In this document: piece after piece, positions 10,080 through 18,282 of the stretch
How the letters are laid out: each line of letters opens with the position of its first letter
Position numbering within the stretch: the stretch's first letter is position 1
Origin: Patescibacteria group bacterium
Lineage (GTDB): Bacteria; Patescibacteriota; Microgenomatia; UBA1406; GWC2-37-13
Assembly (NCBI GenBank): GCA_026004415.1
Contig: BPJC01000004.1
Location: 62,001-126,000, forward strand
DNA length: 64,000 bases
Direction: 5' to 3'
Notes under the pieces: generated by a model
The model's database searches: none
Seen by the model: only the letters and a program-made list of their open reading frames with translations
Told to the model about the DNA's origin: nothing
Position numbers and translations under genes: made by a program

Positions 10080-11344
10080 ATTTTCTCTTTAAAAATTTAA
10101 GCAAAGCTTTCTTTTCATTCCAAGGCCATTCTTTACTACCTCTAGCTAAGCTTTTTTCGTGACTTTTGCCAGTTGCCAGAATTACATCTCCAGGCTTGGA
10201 TAATTTAACTGCAAGTTGAATAGCTTGTTCTCTATCGGCAATCTTGAAATATATTCTTTTTTCTGGTATTTTTTTGCTATTTTCATCTATTAACCTAAAC
10301 CTGTTTTTTAAGATACCTTTTTCAATCTCTGCAAAGATCTGGTTTAAATCCTCGTCTCTATAATCCTCTTCAGTTAAAATTACAATATCTGCGTTTTTGC
10401 TAGAGTAATAACCCATCATTGGTCTTTTGGCAAAATCTCTTTGACCAGCGCAACCAAAGATATGAATTAGTCTTGTATCTTTTGCATAATTTGACTTAAT
10501 AAAAGGTAGAACTGTTTTAAAGGCATTTTGGGTATGAGCAAAATCTATAATAGCTGTTACCTGTTTATCCCAGACTACCTCAACTCTGCCGGCTGGTTTT
10601 TTAAAAGACTTGATTGATGAAATAATCGTCTTTTCAGGAACACCTAAATGTTTTAAAATACTGTATCCCAAACTAAAATCTTCTTTTAAAAAATCAGGTA
10701 AGTTGCTCAACTGGTACCTTTTAAAATCAATTTTATAATCAGCCTTGGTTTTGTCTTTGAAGGCATAGGCAAAAAATTTTTTGTTGTGCTTTTTTAAAAA
10801 TCGTTTAATATAGTTGTAATTTTTATCATCTGCATTGATAAAACAATGATCTGATTTAAGCAATAATTTAAGTTTTGTATCTCTATATTTTTCAAAACTG
10901 CCAAAATAATCGCTAGAACTATCCTTTGACCTAATATGTTCTGCAGTTATATTAGTAATACCAGAAGAATTAAATCTGATACCCCAAACTCTGTTTTGAT
11001 CCAGACCGTGCGCTGTTACCTCAAGCACAGCAATACTCTATGTTTTCTGAAACTGCTTTTGATAAAAAAAATTGAATCTGCTTATTTGACGGCGTTGTTG
11101 TATGCAGGCCAGTATCATACTCTAACTTGCCGATTTTGGCATAAACTGAGGAGATAACCATTGCTTTTTTCCCCGCTTTAACCAAAGTGCTGTATATAAA
11201 ATGAGTTGTAGTTGTCTTACCGTCAGTGCCTGTAATACCAATAACTTTTAGTTTATCTGAAGGACGACCATAATAAAACCTGTAAAACCAGCCTGAAATC
11301 AGATGATAAATATTTTTAAGCTTTCTTTTAAACACTTCAATCAT
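10072..11344 (-). CDS. murE: UDP-MurNAc-tripeptide synthetase MurE, one frameshift
   Basis: Adds the third stem residue. P-loop GITGTDGKTTTTHF near residue 37, HTTTPSN near residue 78, VTAHGLDQNRV, a central PAGRVEVV, DFAHTQNAF (family DYAHTP), IHIFGCAGQRDFAKRPMMG and TGKSHEK near the end. The third-residue selectivity loop reads TEEDYRDEDL, neither the DNPR of diaminopimelate enzymes nor the usual lysine form, so the substrate is not assigned. A frame break at about 11029-11035 is repaired by dropping one base, joining ENIEYC to VLEVTAHGL. Corrected length about 423 aa is short but normal for this group. Starts 2 bp after ftsI and overlaps pgeF by 8 bp. Confidence 0.87.
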
Positions 11345-11346
11345 AA

Positions 11347-13008
11347 TCAGTAGGAACTAGCAATATTATAATAAAGTATTAAATCTTTAACAATTTCAAA
11401 AAACAAAGGCGCGGCTGTTTCAGAACCCCAGATAGAAGCAGACGGTTCTTTAAGCATAGTCATAACTATAAACTTAGGTTGGTCAGCTGGAAAAAAGCCA
11501 ATAAATGAGGCTAAAGTCTTTTCTGGATCATATTTTCCCTCAACAGCTATCTGAGCGGTTCCAGTTTTGCCGCCGATTAGATAACCATCAGGCACATCCC
11601 ACTTAACCTCTCCGCCTTTGACTACCTCAACTAATAGTTTTCTAATCTGTTGTGAAGTTTCAACAGAGACAACCCTACCTCTCTGTTGGGGTTTGATAAT
11701 CTTTGTCTTATCTCCCTGCATTATTTTTTCAACTACATAAGGTTTAAGAAGAACTCCATTATTGATAATTGCATCAAAAGCTGTAATCATCTGAATAGGA
11801 GTTACTGCAATTCCCTGACCAAAACTTGCAACAGCATAATCTATAGGATACCAGTTTTTTTTTGGTTTAATTACAGAAGAGACCTCTCCTTGCAGATCAA
11901 TGCCTGTTTTTTCCAAAAATCCAAATCTGTCTAAATACTCATAAAACAGGTCATTGCCTAGTTTTTCTTGAATCCTGATCATACCTACATTTGATGACCT
12001 TTGTAAAACTCTAGTTATAGAGATCTGTCCTTCGTATTTGTTATCCCAAGTTCTTATAAAATACTGTCCAAACTGCACAGGTCCTGACTCATCAACAACT
12101 GTCTCTGGAGTAATTTTCTTTTCCTCCAAAGCCATTGCCACTACCAAAGGCTTGAAAATTGAACCAGGTTCATAAACATTGGAAACAGTTGGATTGATAA
12201 AAGCTGAAGGAGAGGCTGTCTGATAATCATTTGGATCATAATCTGGCAAACAACTTAATGCTTTAATTTTTAAAGTTGCTACCTCAGCTACTATAGAACA
12301 ACCCAGTTTTGCTCCATACCTCTCATTTGCCAATGCAGTTCTTTTTTTAACAATGCTTTGAATTCCTTTGTCAACAGTTAGATAAAGATCTGCTCCGTTT
12401 ATTGGTTTAATTACTTCCTGCAAACCAAAGATTAAAGGTAGTTGACCGCCGCCTCTTTCACTTTTGAATACACCAGATAATCCAGTTAAAATATCATTAT
12501 AATAACCCTCTACTCCAAAATAACCAACATTTTCACCTTTGCTATTTTTGCCAACAAAACCAGTTAAGTGCGCACTGTCTGATGCTTCAGGATAAAATCT
12601 GCTATAACCTTCTTCAAAGTACAAAGGTTTTGTGTCAATTTTCTGCTCTAATCTTAGTTTTTGTTCCAAACTTAAGTTGTTTTTTATAGGCACCCAGACT
12701 GAGTATTTCTTTATCCTAGCTGAAACAGTTGCAGGATCAAGCTCCAATAAACTAGACAATTCTTGGGCATAGCTATCCCAATCCTCTGTCTTTGATTTAT
12801 CAAAGTACAAAGTATAGATTTTTTCATTTACAGCTAACAAACTGCCATTACTAGAATAAATCTTGCCTCTATCAGCGCTTAACTTTTTATTAAAGACATT
12901 AGCTGAGTTTAAGGTTTTGCTCATTACTTGAAAATGAAATAACCGGATTAATACAATAAACAGCCAAATTAAAAAAAGATAAAAAACAATCTTGACTCTA
13001 GCTTGCAT
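11347..13008 (-). CDS. ftsI: Class B penicillin-binding protein, FtsI/PBP2B type
   Basis: Septal transpeptidase, partner of FtsW. 553 aa: one N-terminal membrane anchor (about residues 8-27), a PBP dimerisation domain with RGKIYSSNG (47-55), and a transpeptidase domain with SxxK GSIFKP (Ser283), SSN (338-340) and KTGT (481-484), all intact and correctly spaced. No PASTA repeats follow. Located 21 bp after mutL and 2 bp before murE, at the head of the murein part of the cluster. Placing in the ftsI rather than the elongation (PBP2/MrdA) branch rests on context with ftsW and murE. Confidence 0.9.
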   Translation of the reverse strand: MQARVKIVFYLFLIWLFIVLIRLFHFQVMSKTLNSANVFNKKLSADRGKIYSSNGSLLAVNEKIYTLYFDKSKTEDWDSYAQELSSLLELDPATVSARIKKYSVWVPIKNNLSLEQKLRLEQKIDTKPLYFEEGYSRFYPEASDSAHLTGFVGKNSKGENVGYFGVEGYYNDILTGLSGVFKSERGGGQLPLIFGLQEVIKPINGADLYLTVDKGIQSIVKKRTALANERYGAKLGCSIVAEVATLKIKALSCLPDYDPNDYQTASPSAFINPTVSNVYEPGSIFKPLVVAMALEEKKITPETVVDESGPVQFGQYFIRTWDNKYEGQISITRVLQRSSNVGMIRIQEKLGNDLFYEYLDRFGFLEKTGIDLQGEVSSVIKPKKNWYPIDYAVASFGQGIAVTPIQMITAFDAIINNGVLLKPYVVEKIMQGDKTKIIKPQQRGRVVSVETSQQIRKLLVEVVKGGEVKWDVPDGYLIGGKTGTAQIAVEGKYDPEKTLASFIGFFPADQPKFIVMTMLKEPSASIWGSETAAPLFFEIVKDLILYYNIASSY

Positions 13009-13029
13009 AGTATTTATAAATATACAGAT

Positions 13030-14811
13030 TTATTTTCTTCTTTTAAACATCTTTTCAAGATCAGTTTTTTTAAATATAATTGCAGTTGGTCTGCCATGTG
13101 GACAAGTAAACCTAAAAAAAGTTTCATCCTCTAACTGGTTAATAAGTGTCTCTATTTCTTGATCTGTCAATCTATCTCCTGCTTTAACAGCTGTTCTGCA
13201 GGCAATTGTGGCTATGATTCTTTCAAGTCTGTCTGAATGAGGTTGATTTTGATTTTGACAAGATGACACAAGCTCAAAAAAAATTTTTTTTATGTCTTTT
13301 GATTGAATAAATTCTGGAACAGCAGTGATCTTAAGTTTATCAAAACCAAACTCTTCAAATTTAAAACCAAGCTGTTTTAACTCTTTCTGATACTCAAAAC
13401 ATACTGTTTGAAGATCCTTTGGCAGTTGAATTAATAAAGGAATTAAAAGGTTAACTGAGCTTAATGATTTAGTTTTAGACAGCTCTGATTTGATCTGTTC
13501 ATAAATTCTTCTTTCATCTGCGGCATGCTGATCAATAATTATCAGTTGATTATCTTTTTCCACGAGAATAAACAAATTAAAGATCTGCCAATACTTTAAG
13601 GTTTGGTCTAGTTTGTCTTGAAACAACAGTTGATCTTCTTTAAAACTCCAATTACTTAATGTTCTGCGAAACTTTGACTCAATAACAGCAAAGTCTTTAA
13701 AGTTTGTTTTACTTAAGTTAGATTGAGAAAGATTTTTAAAACTGGATTTATCTTTATTTGCAGAATCTGCAAAACTGCTTCTGAATTTAGTTGAGAAATT
13801 GCCGATGTTTTGTCTGTAAATTAAGTTTTTGCTTAACAGATCTTCAGAAACTGTTTTTTGGATAAAACTAAAAACCTTGTTATTATCTAAAAACTTAATT
13901 TCCTCTTTTCTAGGGTGAATATTAACATCATACTCGTTATACGGCAGATTAAAATAAACCAAGTAACTGAACTTTACAGATTCAGGGAAAAGCGTCTTTA
14001 GCCCAGTTTTTAATGCTGAAAAAATTAAACTAGAGTTTACAGGTCTTTTATTTACAAAGCAATAATTAAAATAAGGATACTCTGACACTTTGTCTGGTTT
14101 GACAACAAAAACAACTGCTTGCCAATCATCAATATTTTTACTAAACTTAACAAAATCATTTTTTAGATCTATCTTTAAAACCTCTGAAACTCTACTCTCT
14201 AAATCATTGGATTTAAAATTCAAAATAGTTCTATTGTTATGGACTAACTTAAATGAAACCTCAGGATATATTAAAGCGTAGTTTATAACTCGCGATAAAA
14301 TATGTTTGAATTCTGTAACATCTGATTTTAAAAACTTTTTTCTAGCAGGAAGGTTAAAAAAAAGATTTTCAACCACAATTCTAGTTCCTCTTGGCATTCC
14401 AACAGGTTTTTTCTCAACTAGTTTGTTTTCCAAAAAAACAGCTTGAGTACCGATCTCAGCGTTTGCCGACCTGGAACTTAAAGTAAGTTTGCTAACACTG
14501 GAGATACTGTACAAAGCCTCGCCCCTAAAGCCTAAAGTAGCAATCTTCTCAAGATCTGACACTGAACTAATTTTGCTTGTAGCGTGCTTAAAAACAGTTT
14601 TTTCAATATCATCAGACTCTATGCCTTCTCCGTTGTCAACAATCTCTATTCGTTTTTTTCCGGCTTTATCAATAATTATCTCAATAGCAGTTGAACCTGC
14701 ATCTATAGAGTTTTCTAGCAATTCTTTAACAACAGAGTCTGGTCTGTCTATTACCTCTCCAGCCGCAATTTTGTCTGCAACCTTTTTATCTAAAATCTGA
14801 ATTTTTGACAT
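13030..14811 (-). CDS. mutL: DNA mismatch repair protein MutL with endonuclease motif
   Basis: Mismatch repair ATPase. N-terminal GHKL domain: KELLENSIDAG near residue 30, DNGEGI near 58 and LGFRGEALYSISSV near 92. The C-terminal domain carries the nicking-endonuclease metal motif DQHAADERRIYE (DQHAx2Ex4E) near residue 425, ACRTAVKAGD near 540 and CPHGRP near 570, so this MutL should nick by itself and needs no MutH. 593 aa, normal. Start ATG at 14811 is preceded by TACAAT ending 7 nt upstream. Directly downstream of mutS (29 bp) and upstream of ftsI. Confidence 0.94.
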   Translation of the reverse strand: MSKIQILDKKVADKIAAGEVIDRPDSVVKELLENSIDAGSTAIEIIIDKAGKKRIEIVDNGEGIESDDIEKTVFKHATSKISSVSDLEKIATLGFRGEALYSISSVSKLTLSSRSANAEIGTQAVFLENKLVEKKPVGMPRGTRIVVENLFFNLPARKKFLKSDVTEFKHILSRVINYALIYPEVSFKLVHNNRTILNFKSNDLESRVSEVLKIDLKNDFVKFSKNIDDWQAVVFVVKPDKVSEYPYFNYCFVNKRPVNSSLIFSALKTGLKTLFPESVKFSYLVYFNLPYNEYDVNIHPRKEEIKFLDNNKVFSFIQKTVSEDLLSKNLIYRQNIGNFSTKFRSSFADSANKDKSSFKNLSQSNLSKTNFKDFAVIESKFRRTLSNWSFKEDQLLFQDKLDQTLKYWQIFNLFILVEKDNQLIIIDQHAADERRIYEQIKSELSKTKSLSSVNLLIPLLIQLPKDLQTVCFEYQKELKQLGFKFEEFGFDKLKITAVPEFIQSKDIKKIFFELVSSCQNQNQPHSDRLERIIATIACRTAVKAGDRLTDQEIETLINQLEDETFFRFTCPHGRPTAIIFKKTDLEKMFKRRK

Positions 14812-14818
14812 TGCAGAT

Positions 14819-14824
14819 ATTGTA
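14819..14824 (-). promoter_or_regulatory. Predicted -10 element of mutL (leaderless spacing)
   Basis: TACAAT on the minus strand, 7 nt before the mutL ATG, inside the 29-bp mutS-mutL gap. No Shine-Dalgarno is present. Suggests mutL onward can be transcribed separately from mutS. No convincing -35 box is seen. Confidence 0.4.
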
Positions 14825-14840
14825 AAAAACTATTTAAGTT

Positions 14841-17450
14841 TTAGCTACTTTGTTTTTTGGCAAGACGAACAAGGTTGTACAAAATATCCAACGCCTGCTT
14901 TGGTGAAATTGCATCTGGATCTAACTGTCTAAGTTTATCTATAATTTTATTTGAATAAGAACTGCTAAAAAGCGCAGGCTGACTAATAACAATTTTTTTT
15001 ACTGAGATCTTTTTAGTCTTACTCTCAAGAATCTTTAACACATGTTTTGCTGATTGAATAACTTCAACTGGCATATTGGCCATCTCAGCCGCATAAATAC
15101 CAAAACTATGGGAACTAGCTCCTCTTATGACTTTGTACAAAAATACAGGCTTGCCATCTTGTAGCTTTATTGCCATCTGATAATTTTTAATATTTTTATA
15201 CTTTGTCTCTAAATCTTGCAGTTCATGATAATGAGTAGCAAATAAAGTAAAAGCCTGTTTTCCTGGAGTTTCTGACAAATACTCAGCAATAGCCCAAGCG
15301 ATGCTAATGCCATCATAGGTGCTGGTTCCTCTGCCAATCTCATCTAATACAACAAAACTTCTATCTGTAATAGAATGCAAAATCTTTGAGGCTTCTATCA
15401 TTTCTAACATAAAAGTTGAGATGCCTTCGCTGATAATGTCTCCTGCTCCACTGCGCACACAAAGTCTGTCAAACACAGGCAAGACTGCAGTTTTGGCTGG
15501 TACAAACGATCCAATCTGAGCTAAATATGCAATTAAAGCAGACTGACGAATATAGACAGATTTGCCAGCCATATTAGGTCCTGTTAAAACCAAAATCTGG
15601 CTGTCTTTTTTATTCATAATCGTATCATTGGGAGAGAACAACTTATCAGACTGCGTCTTCTCTACTATGGGGTGTCTGCCATCAATGATTTTAAGTTTAT
15701 TCGAGTCTGAAAACCTTGGCCTGACATAATCGTTTTCAAAAGCTATCTGGGATAAGTTATGCAAACAATCAATCTCAGAAACACTTTCTGCCAATATCTG
15801 CAATGGCACTAAGTTTTTTAAAACCTTATCTTTTAACTGTTGAATAATTTCAGCCTCTAACTGCATTATTTTCTGTTCAGCTGTTAGTATTTGATCCTCT
15901 AATTCTTTTAATCTTGAGCTTATGTATCTTTCAGAGTTAACTAATGTCTGTTTTCTGATATAATCATCTGGAACCTTTTCCTGATAGCTTTTGCTTACTT
16001 CAATATAAAAACCAAAAACTTTATTGTATCCAATCTTCAAAGTTGGTATTTTGGTTTTATTTCTTTCTTCAGTCTCCATCTCTGCTATAATCTGTTGAGT
16101 GTTCTCAAGCAAATTTTTTAATTCATCTAGCTGTTTTGAAACTCCGGATTTGATTTTGTTTGTATCAGATCTTTCCAATGCATTGTCAATAACTGTTTCC
16201 TCAATTGAACTGGCTAAATCAATCAAACTGCCATCTATGACCTTTGTCAAGCTACCAAAAATCTTTTGTTCTTTGCCAAGAAGATTCTTAAGCTCCAAAG
16301 CATTAACAATTGAGGTCTTTAAATTAACTAAATCATCAAGATTAAATTTATTGTTTACAACCCGTGTTAGGATTCGTTCAACATCGTAAATCTGTGATAA
16401 TCTATCAGCTGTTGATTCAGATAATTTTTGATCATTAAAGAACTTTTCAACTGCGTTGAGCCTTTGTTCTATTAAATTCTGATCTGCCAAAGGTTGCAGA
16501 AACCATTTTTGCAATCTTCTTTTGCCGCCCGCAGTTTTGCAATGATTAAACAAATTAAATAATGAAGAGGTTTGAGATTGATATTTATAATGATCAAAAA
16601 CATCAAGATTATAAAGAGTGGCAAAATCTACAGCTAAATATTTACTTTCTGTTTCTTTTTTTATTGTAGTTATTTGAGCCAATGAATTTTTTTCAGCATA
16701 GATCAAATAATCAAGCAAACCAGCGCAAACATCTAAACTTAAAGAACCCGACTCAAGTCCAAACACTTTTAAACTAGCTACTTTAAAATGATTCTTGACA
16801 AAACTCTCAGAAGATTCCAAATTTAGATACTCAGGTTGATAAAAATGGGTATGCACCTGTCTGTGTTTTTTAATTGCTGTCTCAATCTCAAGAGCAATTT
16901 TGTCCTTTGATAGAAAAACAACCTCAGACACAGGCAGTGTTTTTACCAACTCAACTGCTTTATCCACAAGGCTGACTTCTGCAGTTTCATTAAAAACAAA
17001 CTCACCGGTTGAAACATCAGCGTAACAATAGGCAATTCTCTTGCCATTATAAGCAAAACTTATAATATAGGATAACTGATCATCTGAATCTGACAAATAA
17101 GCGTTTAAATTGCCGGGAGTAAGAATCTTTACAACATCCCTTTCAACTAAATTTTTGCCATCAGCTTCTGTTAACTCCTCGCAAACCACTACTCTATACT
17201 GATGGCTTATAAGTTTTTTTAAATAATTTTCTACAGAATGGTAAGGAATTCCAGCCATAGGAATTTTTTGATCAGATCTTTTTGATCTTGAGGTTAAAGT
17301 AATATTTAAAATCTTAGAAACTTTTTTAGCATCTTCATAAAAAAACTCATAGAAATCTCCCAACCTAAACATCACTAAATGATTAGGATACTTTTTTTTA
17401 ATTCTTAAATACTGCTTCATCATGGGAGTAAGGCCTTGTTGTTTTGCCAT
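14841..17450 (-). CDS. mutS: DNA mismatch repair protein MutS
   Basis: Mismatch recognition ATPase. N-terminal mismatch-binding motif GDFYEFF (F-x-E) near residue 30, connector and lever domains, then the ATPase with Walker A LTGPNMAGKSVYIRQ near residue 625, DEIGRGTSTYDGIS (Walker B and signature) near 705 and FATHYHEL near 740. About 869 aa, full length. The ATG at 17450 was chosen because TATAAT ends 8 nt upstream of it, while a possible TTG start three codons earlier would fall within that gap. First gene of the long minus-strand cluster; mutL follows after 29 bp. Confidence 0.95.
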   Translation of the reverse strand: MAKQQGLTPMMKQYLRIKKKYPNHLVMFRLGDFYEFFYEDAKKVSKILNITLTSRSKRSDQKIPMAGIPYHSVENYLKKLISHQYRVVVCEELTEADGKNLVERDVVKILTPGNLNAYLSDSDDQLSYIISFAYNGKRIAYCYADVSTGEFVFNETAEVSLVDKAVELVKTLPVSEVVFLSKDKIALEIETAIKKHRQVHTHFYQPEYLNLESSESFVKNHFKVASLKVFGLESGSLSLDVCAGLLDYLIYAEKNSLAQITTIKKETESKYLAVDFATLYNLDVFDHYKYQSQTSSLFNLFNHCKTAGGKRRLQKWFLQPLADQNLIEQRLNAVEKFFNDQKLSESTADRLSQIYDVERILTRVVNNKFNLDDLVNLKTSIVNALELKNLLGKEQKIFGSLTKVIDGSLIDLASSIEETVIDNALERSDTNKIKSGVSKQLDELKNLLENTQQIIAEMETEERNKTKIPTLKIGYNKVFGFYIEVSKSYQEKVPDDYIRKQTLVNSERYISSRLKELEDQILTAEQKIMQLEAEIIQQLKDKVLKNLVPLQILAESVSEIDCLHNLSQIAFENDYVRPRFSDSNKLKIIDGRHPIVEKTQSDKLFSPNDTIMNKKDSQILVLTGPNMAGKSVYIRQSALIAYLAQIGSFVPAKTAVLPVFDRLCVRSGAGDIISEGISTFMLEMIEASKILHSITDRSFVVLDEIGRGTSTYDGISIAWAIAEYLSETPGKQAFTLFATHYHELQDLETKYKNIKNYQMAIKLQDGKPVFLYKVIRGASSHSFGIYAAEMANMPVEVIQSAKHVLKILESKTKKISVKKIVISQPALFSSSYSNKIIDKLRQLDPDAISPKQALDILYNLVRLAKKQSS

Positions 17451-17458
17451 ATTGCACA

Positions 17459-17464
17459 ATTATA
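17459..17464 (-). promoter_or_regulatory. Predicted -10 element of mutS and the division/murein cluster
   Basis: TATAAT on the minus strand with 8 nt to the mutS ATG. The start point would fall at or within a few bases of the ATG, so the message is probably leaderless. No clear -35 box. It heads a 17-kb run of minus-strand genes. Confidence 0.5.
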
Positions 17465-17524
17465 GCTAAATCTCAATGAATATGTTTTTGAAAAAAATGG
17501 ACAACTTACAACAGCAACTAGGAT

Positions 17525-17530
17525 TATAAT
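17525..17530 (+). promoter_or_regulatory. Predicted -10 element of the 17539 glycosyltransferase
   Basis: TATAAT with 8 nt to the ATG at 17539, no Shine-Dalgarno between. It diverges from the mutS promoter about 60 bp away. Confidence 0.5.
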
Positions 17531-17538
17531 ATAAAGTT

Positions 17539-18282
17539 ATGAAGGAGAAAAAGGTTGTAGTAGTATTGCCTGCTTATAACGCTGAAAAAACACTGGAAAA
17601 AACAGTATCAGAAATACCTAAAGATTATGTTGATGAAATTATCTTGGTTGATGACGGAAGTTTAGACAATACCTACAAAATTGCCAAAAAACTAAAACTA
17701 ACCGCTTATAAACACAAAACAAATAAAGGCTATGGAGCAAACCAAAAAACCTGTTACAAACTGGCCCTGGCTCATAACGCAGATATTATAATAATGTTGC
17801 ATCCTGATTATCAGTATGATCCTAAAGTGATTAAATACTTTGTTGAGATTATCCAAGACGGTTATTTTGATATTATGCTTGGCACAAGGATCAGATCGCG
17901 TCAAGAGGCAATACAATCAGGCATGCCTATTTATAAGTACTTTGCCAACAGAATCCTTACCTTTATAGAAAATATCTTAAGCGGACAAAATTTAAGTGAA
18001 TGGCATACCGGATACCGTGCTTTTAGAAAAAAGGTTTTGCAAACAATACCATTTGAAAAAAACTCAGATGATTTTGTCTTTGATACTCAAATACTGTTTC
18101 AAGCAGTTGAAAGAGGTTTTAGAATCGGTGAACTATCTATACCGGCACGGTATTTGCCTGAGTCTTCAAGCATAAACTTTAAACGATCTATAATCTATGC
18201 AGTTTTAACATTAAAAACAGCAGTATTATATTTTTTAAGATCTTTAGTTACCCAAAACAAATATGAACCAAAAACAAAATAA
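17539..18282 (+). CDS. Family 2 glycosyltransferase, polyprenol-phosphate sugar synthase-like
   Basis: 247 aa cytoplasmic GT-A enzyme. VVLPAYNAEKTLEKTVSEIP at residues 8-27, ILVDDGSLDNT near 35 (nucleotide-sugar Asp), NKGYGANQKT near 60, and MLHPDYQYDP near 85, a variant of the DxD region. Resembles DPM1/GtrB-type enzymes that load a sugar onto a polyprenyl phosphate, but it has no C-terminal membrane anchors; a single hydrophobic stretch lies near residue 215. It overlaps the next gene, a GT-C-like membrane protein, by 20 bp, which fits a donor-and-user pair (lipid-linked sugar made here and used there). The sugar is unknown. Confidence 0.8.
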   Translation: MKEKKVVVVLPAYNAEKTLEKTVSEIPKDYVDEIILVDDGSLDNTYKIAKKLKLTAYKHKTNKGYGANQKTCYKLALAHNADIIIMLHPDYQYDPKVIKYFVEIIQDGYFDIMLGTRIRSRQEAIQSGMPIYKYFANRILTFIENILSGQNLSEWHTGYRAFRKKVLQTIPFEKNSDDFVFDTQILFQAVERGFRIGELSIPARYLPESSSINFKRSIIYAVLTLKTAVLYFLRSLVTQNKYEPKTK

